64,000 nt of DNA, taken from the NCBI RefSeq assembly GCF_029784165.1, contig NC_073696.1:25674358-25738357 (forward strand). Reading direction: 5' to 3'. The position numbers and the translations under genes are program-made. Positions 62,506 through 64,000 of the stretch are shown here, piece after piece; position 1 is the first letter of the stretch; each line of letters starts with the position of its first letter. The notes beneath the pieces are model-generated. The model made no database searches and was not told the origin of the DNA. It saw nothing but the letters and a program-made list of their open reading frames with translations. Source of the DNA: Wyeomyia smithii (lineage: Eukaryota > Arthropoda > Insecta > Diptera > Culicidae).

Positions 62506-62860
62506 AAGTTCCTGGTTATAGAGCGACGCTGGACGAATCAGTGTTGAAATTTCTGGATCAAGTGTCAAACAGCATTATACAGTGCCCCATGAACCAGTGG
62601 CAGTCGTATCATCGAATTGTTTCGCAGGAATCGAGGTTGCTCGTTTATATTCGCTTGCTCCAACTCAACGGAACAATCAAAACGTTCTAGCACAAGTTCT
62701 GCGGTATCGAGGGTTCCAGACAACCGAGCAACATCATTATATAAAGCGAGATGACGTGCAGTACAACGATTTGAGGCAGTAGACATCCGTGAATTACTTA
62801 GCGGTCCTGAAATCGAATCCCAGATCTCTAGAGCCTCAATCGATGGCAAACGAAATTTTA
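62506..62860 (-). repeat. Unassigned block adjoining the DD37E leader
   Basis: The minus-strand frame EALEIWDSISGPLSNSRMST through RLPLVHGALYNAV is homologous to 37735-37950 (plus). It may be the C-terminal end of the reverse-transcriptase ORF in the next entry, but I could not match it to a family. Confidence 0.4.
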
Positions 62861-63395
62861 GACTTGAGAGTAAGCTCGGCCAGAGTTACTTCCAAGTCAT
62901 TAACTTCACTTGCGTCTTCGATTTTTGTCCCTAGCAAAGCGTAGTCATGTTTCAGGTCGTCCGCGTAAAACAGCTAGGTTCACGTTGTTACAGTAGAACC
63001 GGAAGATCTTAAGTAACTTCCTGCGGTATTCTAGGTGTAGCGTGGAAATAAGGGGATTGTTAATCCCTAATAACAATGGTTATACGGCGATCGGTGACCT
63101 ACGACTGACAAGATTCTCGTTGATTCCGAGCTTGTCAAGTCGCGACGACTATGCGGTGGTTTTGTTTTTCAAAGGCAGCTGTCAAGCCGGTGCTAATGAA
63201 ATCTGTCATGGCATCATGGGCTGTGATCTGGGAGCCCAAAAAGCAGAGGTGTGATTATTCTAGTTTGAGATATAATTGATCTGAGTGAGGGTGTCCGTAA
63301 GGACTATGATATCATCTTTAATTACAGTAAAACGCTCATTGCAGAACGCTGCACACGGTCAATTTAACCAAGGTCAACGAACTTGAACCTGATCA
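62861..63395 (-). pseudogene. LINE reverse transcriptase fragment with FYADD motif
   Basis: On the minus strand LFYADDLKHDYALLGTKIED is readable from about 62972, YADD being encoded at 62967-62956. It is followed by a DLEVTLAEL stretch. Upstream frames (63395-62980) are broken and only suggest reverse transcriptase. CR1- or jockey-type LINEs have this YADDLK motif. Decayed. Confidence 0.5.
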
Positions 63396-64000
63396 CGTCA
63401 GATTTTCAAAGTGGGTGGGTTAAGTGGAGGGCTATTCAGCACTGAAAAGTAAACTGCTGTCAAAACATTCCAGATCCGACCACTAGAAGCGCTGTAGTAA
63501 AATAAACAGTACGTCCAAATGTTGAATGACACGAGCTTTAATTTGGCTTGTTGCGAATTCTAACACCAATAAGTATATTTGGGTGGTAGTTTTATTAATT
63601 TGGTAACCATATGCTTGATAATTCTCTCAGAAGTCATAAAGCGAAAAACGACTTAAACCGAGAGAACAAAGTTGTCTTAACTGAAAACTGGCTATAAATT
63701 TTAAAAATAGAGACAGAATGATGTGGATCTTTGAAGGATATCAAAAAATATGTATAGCTTTGCAATTTTATCTTAGTTAGATTGCTACCCTTCACGAATT
63801 AACTTCGGGTCTTACCCGGTGTAATCATCAATGTATGTTTTTTTTCTGTGACAACCCTTTTTAGAACTACCCTAAGTGATATCGCATGTACTAACTATGT
63901 TAGGTGAGAAAAATATCACTGGAGAAAAATTGCGCTTTTGGAAAAACATGAAAAAATCGGAGAGTTTTTGTTGCAAACGCAACTAAAAAAAAAAGACAGT
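63396..64000. other. Intergenic, no gene seen
   Basis: No gene or repeat boundary recognised before the window ends. Confidence 0.4.

Overview
The window is animal nuclear DNA, almost certainly from a culicine mosquito (Aedes-like). It is AT-rich, genes have GT-AG introns, one intron is 18.7 kb long, and most of the remaining sequence is transposable-element debris of kinds typical of mosquitoes: RTE, R1, CR1-group and I-clade LINEs, DD37E-type mariner, tRNA-derived SINEs and many MITEs. The species cannot be fixed from the sequence alone.

Host genes. (1) Serine palmitoyltransferase subunit 2 (SPTLC2; Drosophila lace) lies on the plus strand. I resolved seven coding exons between 25427 and 47109. 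They join in frame to a complete protein of about 546 residues with the pyridoxal-phosphate lysine (K374) in a TFTKS motif. (2) A minus-strand first coding exon (18259-19105) encodes an acidic, disordered 282-residue N-terminus ending at a splice donor. Its identity is uncertain (perhaps a reticulon-like gene). The two genes are divergent, with starts about 6.3 kb apart.

Mobile DNA, left to right. 0-6 kb: minisatellite, SINE-like unit and a DD37E mariner relic split by a Harbinger-like MITE. 7.4-8.9 kb: a long inverted repeat. 8.9-10.7 kb: first copy of a large dispersed repeat, seen again at 31.7-34.5 and 58.7-60.8 kb. 10.8-13.7 kb: three RTE-clade LINE relics. 14.1-15.5 kb: pogo-like MITE and a Tc1 relic. 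15.6-17.1 kb: a repeat with internal tandem units. 20.6-23.5 kb: nested MITEs. 27-44 kb (SPTLC2 intron 3): copia relic, SINEs, MITEs, a LINE RNase H relic split by a 2.7 kb long-TIR element, a 610-bp TA MITE and an R1-clade LINE relic. 48.9-54.6 kb: a full-length I-clade-like LINE with an intact 1228-residue ORF2, a 14-bp target-site duplication and a recognisable Inr+DPE internal promoter, inserted at the stop codon of an older CR1/L2-like LINE. 55-64 kb: further CR1-group, RTE and DD37E relics.

No prokaryote-type system, CRISPR array or clear novel host pathway is visible. The most noteworthy items are the young I-like LINE with its single-base ORF1 frameshift, several insertions whose pre-insertion site can be read exactly, a long-TIR element with a 4-bp AACT duplication and foreign retroelement sequence inside, and a dispersed repeat carrying a TATA+Inr promoter.
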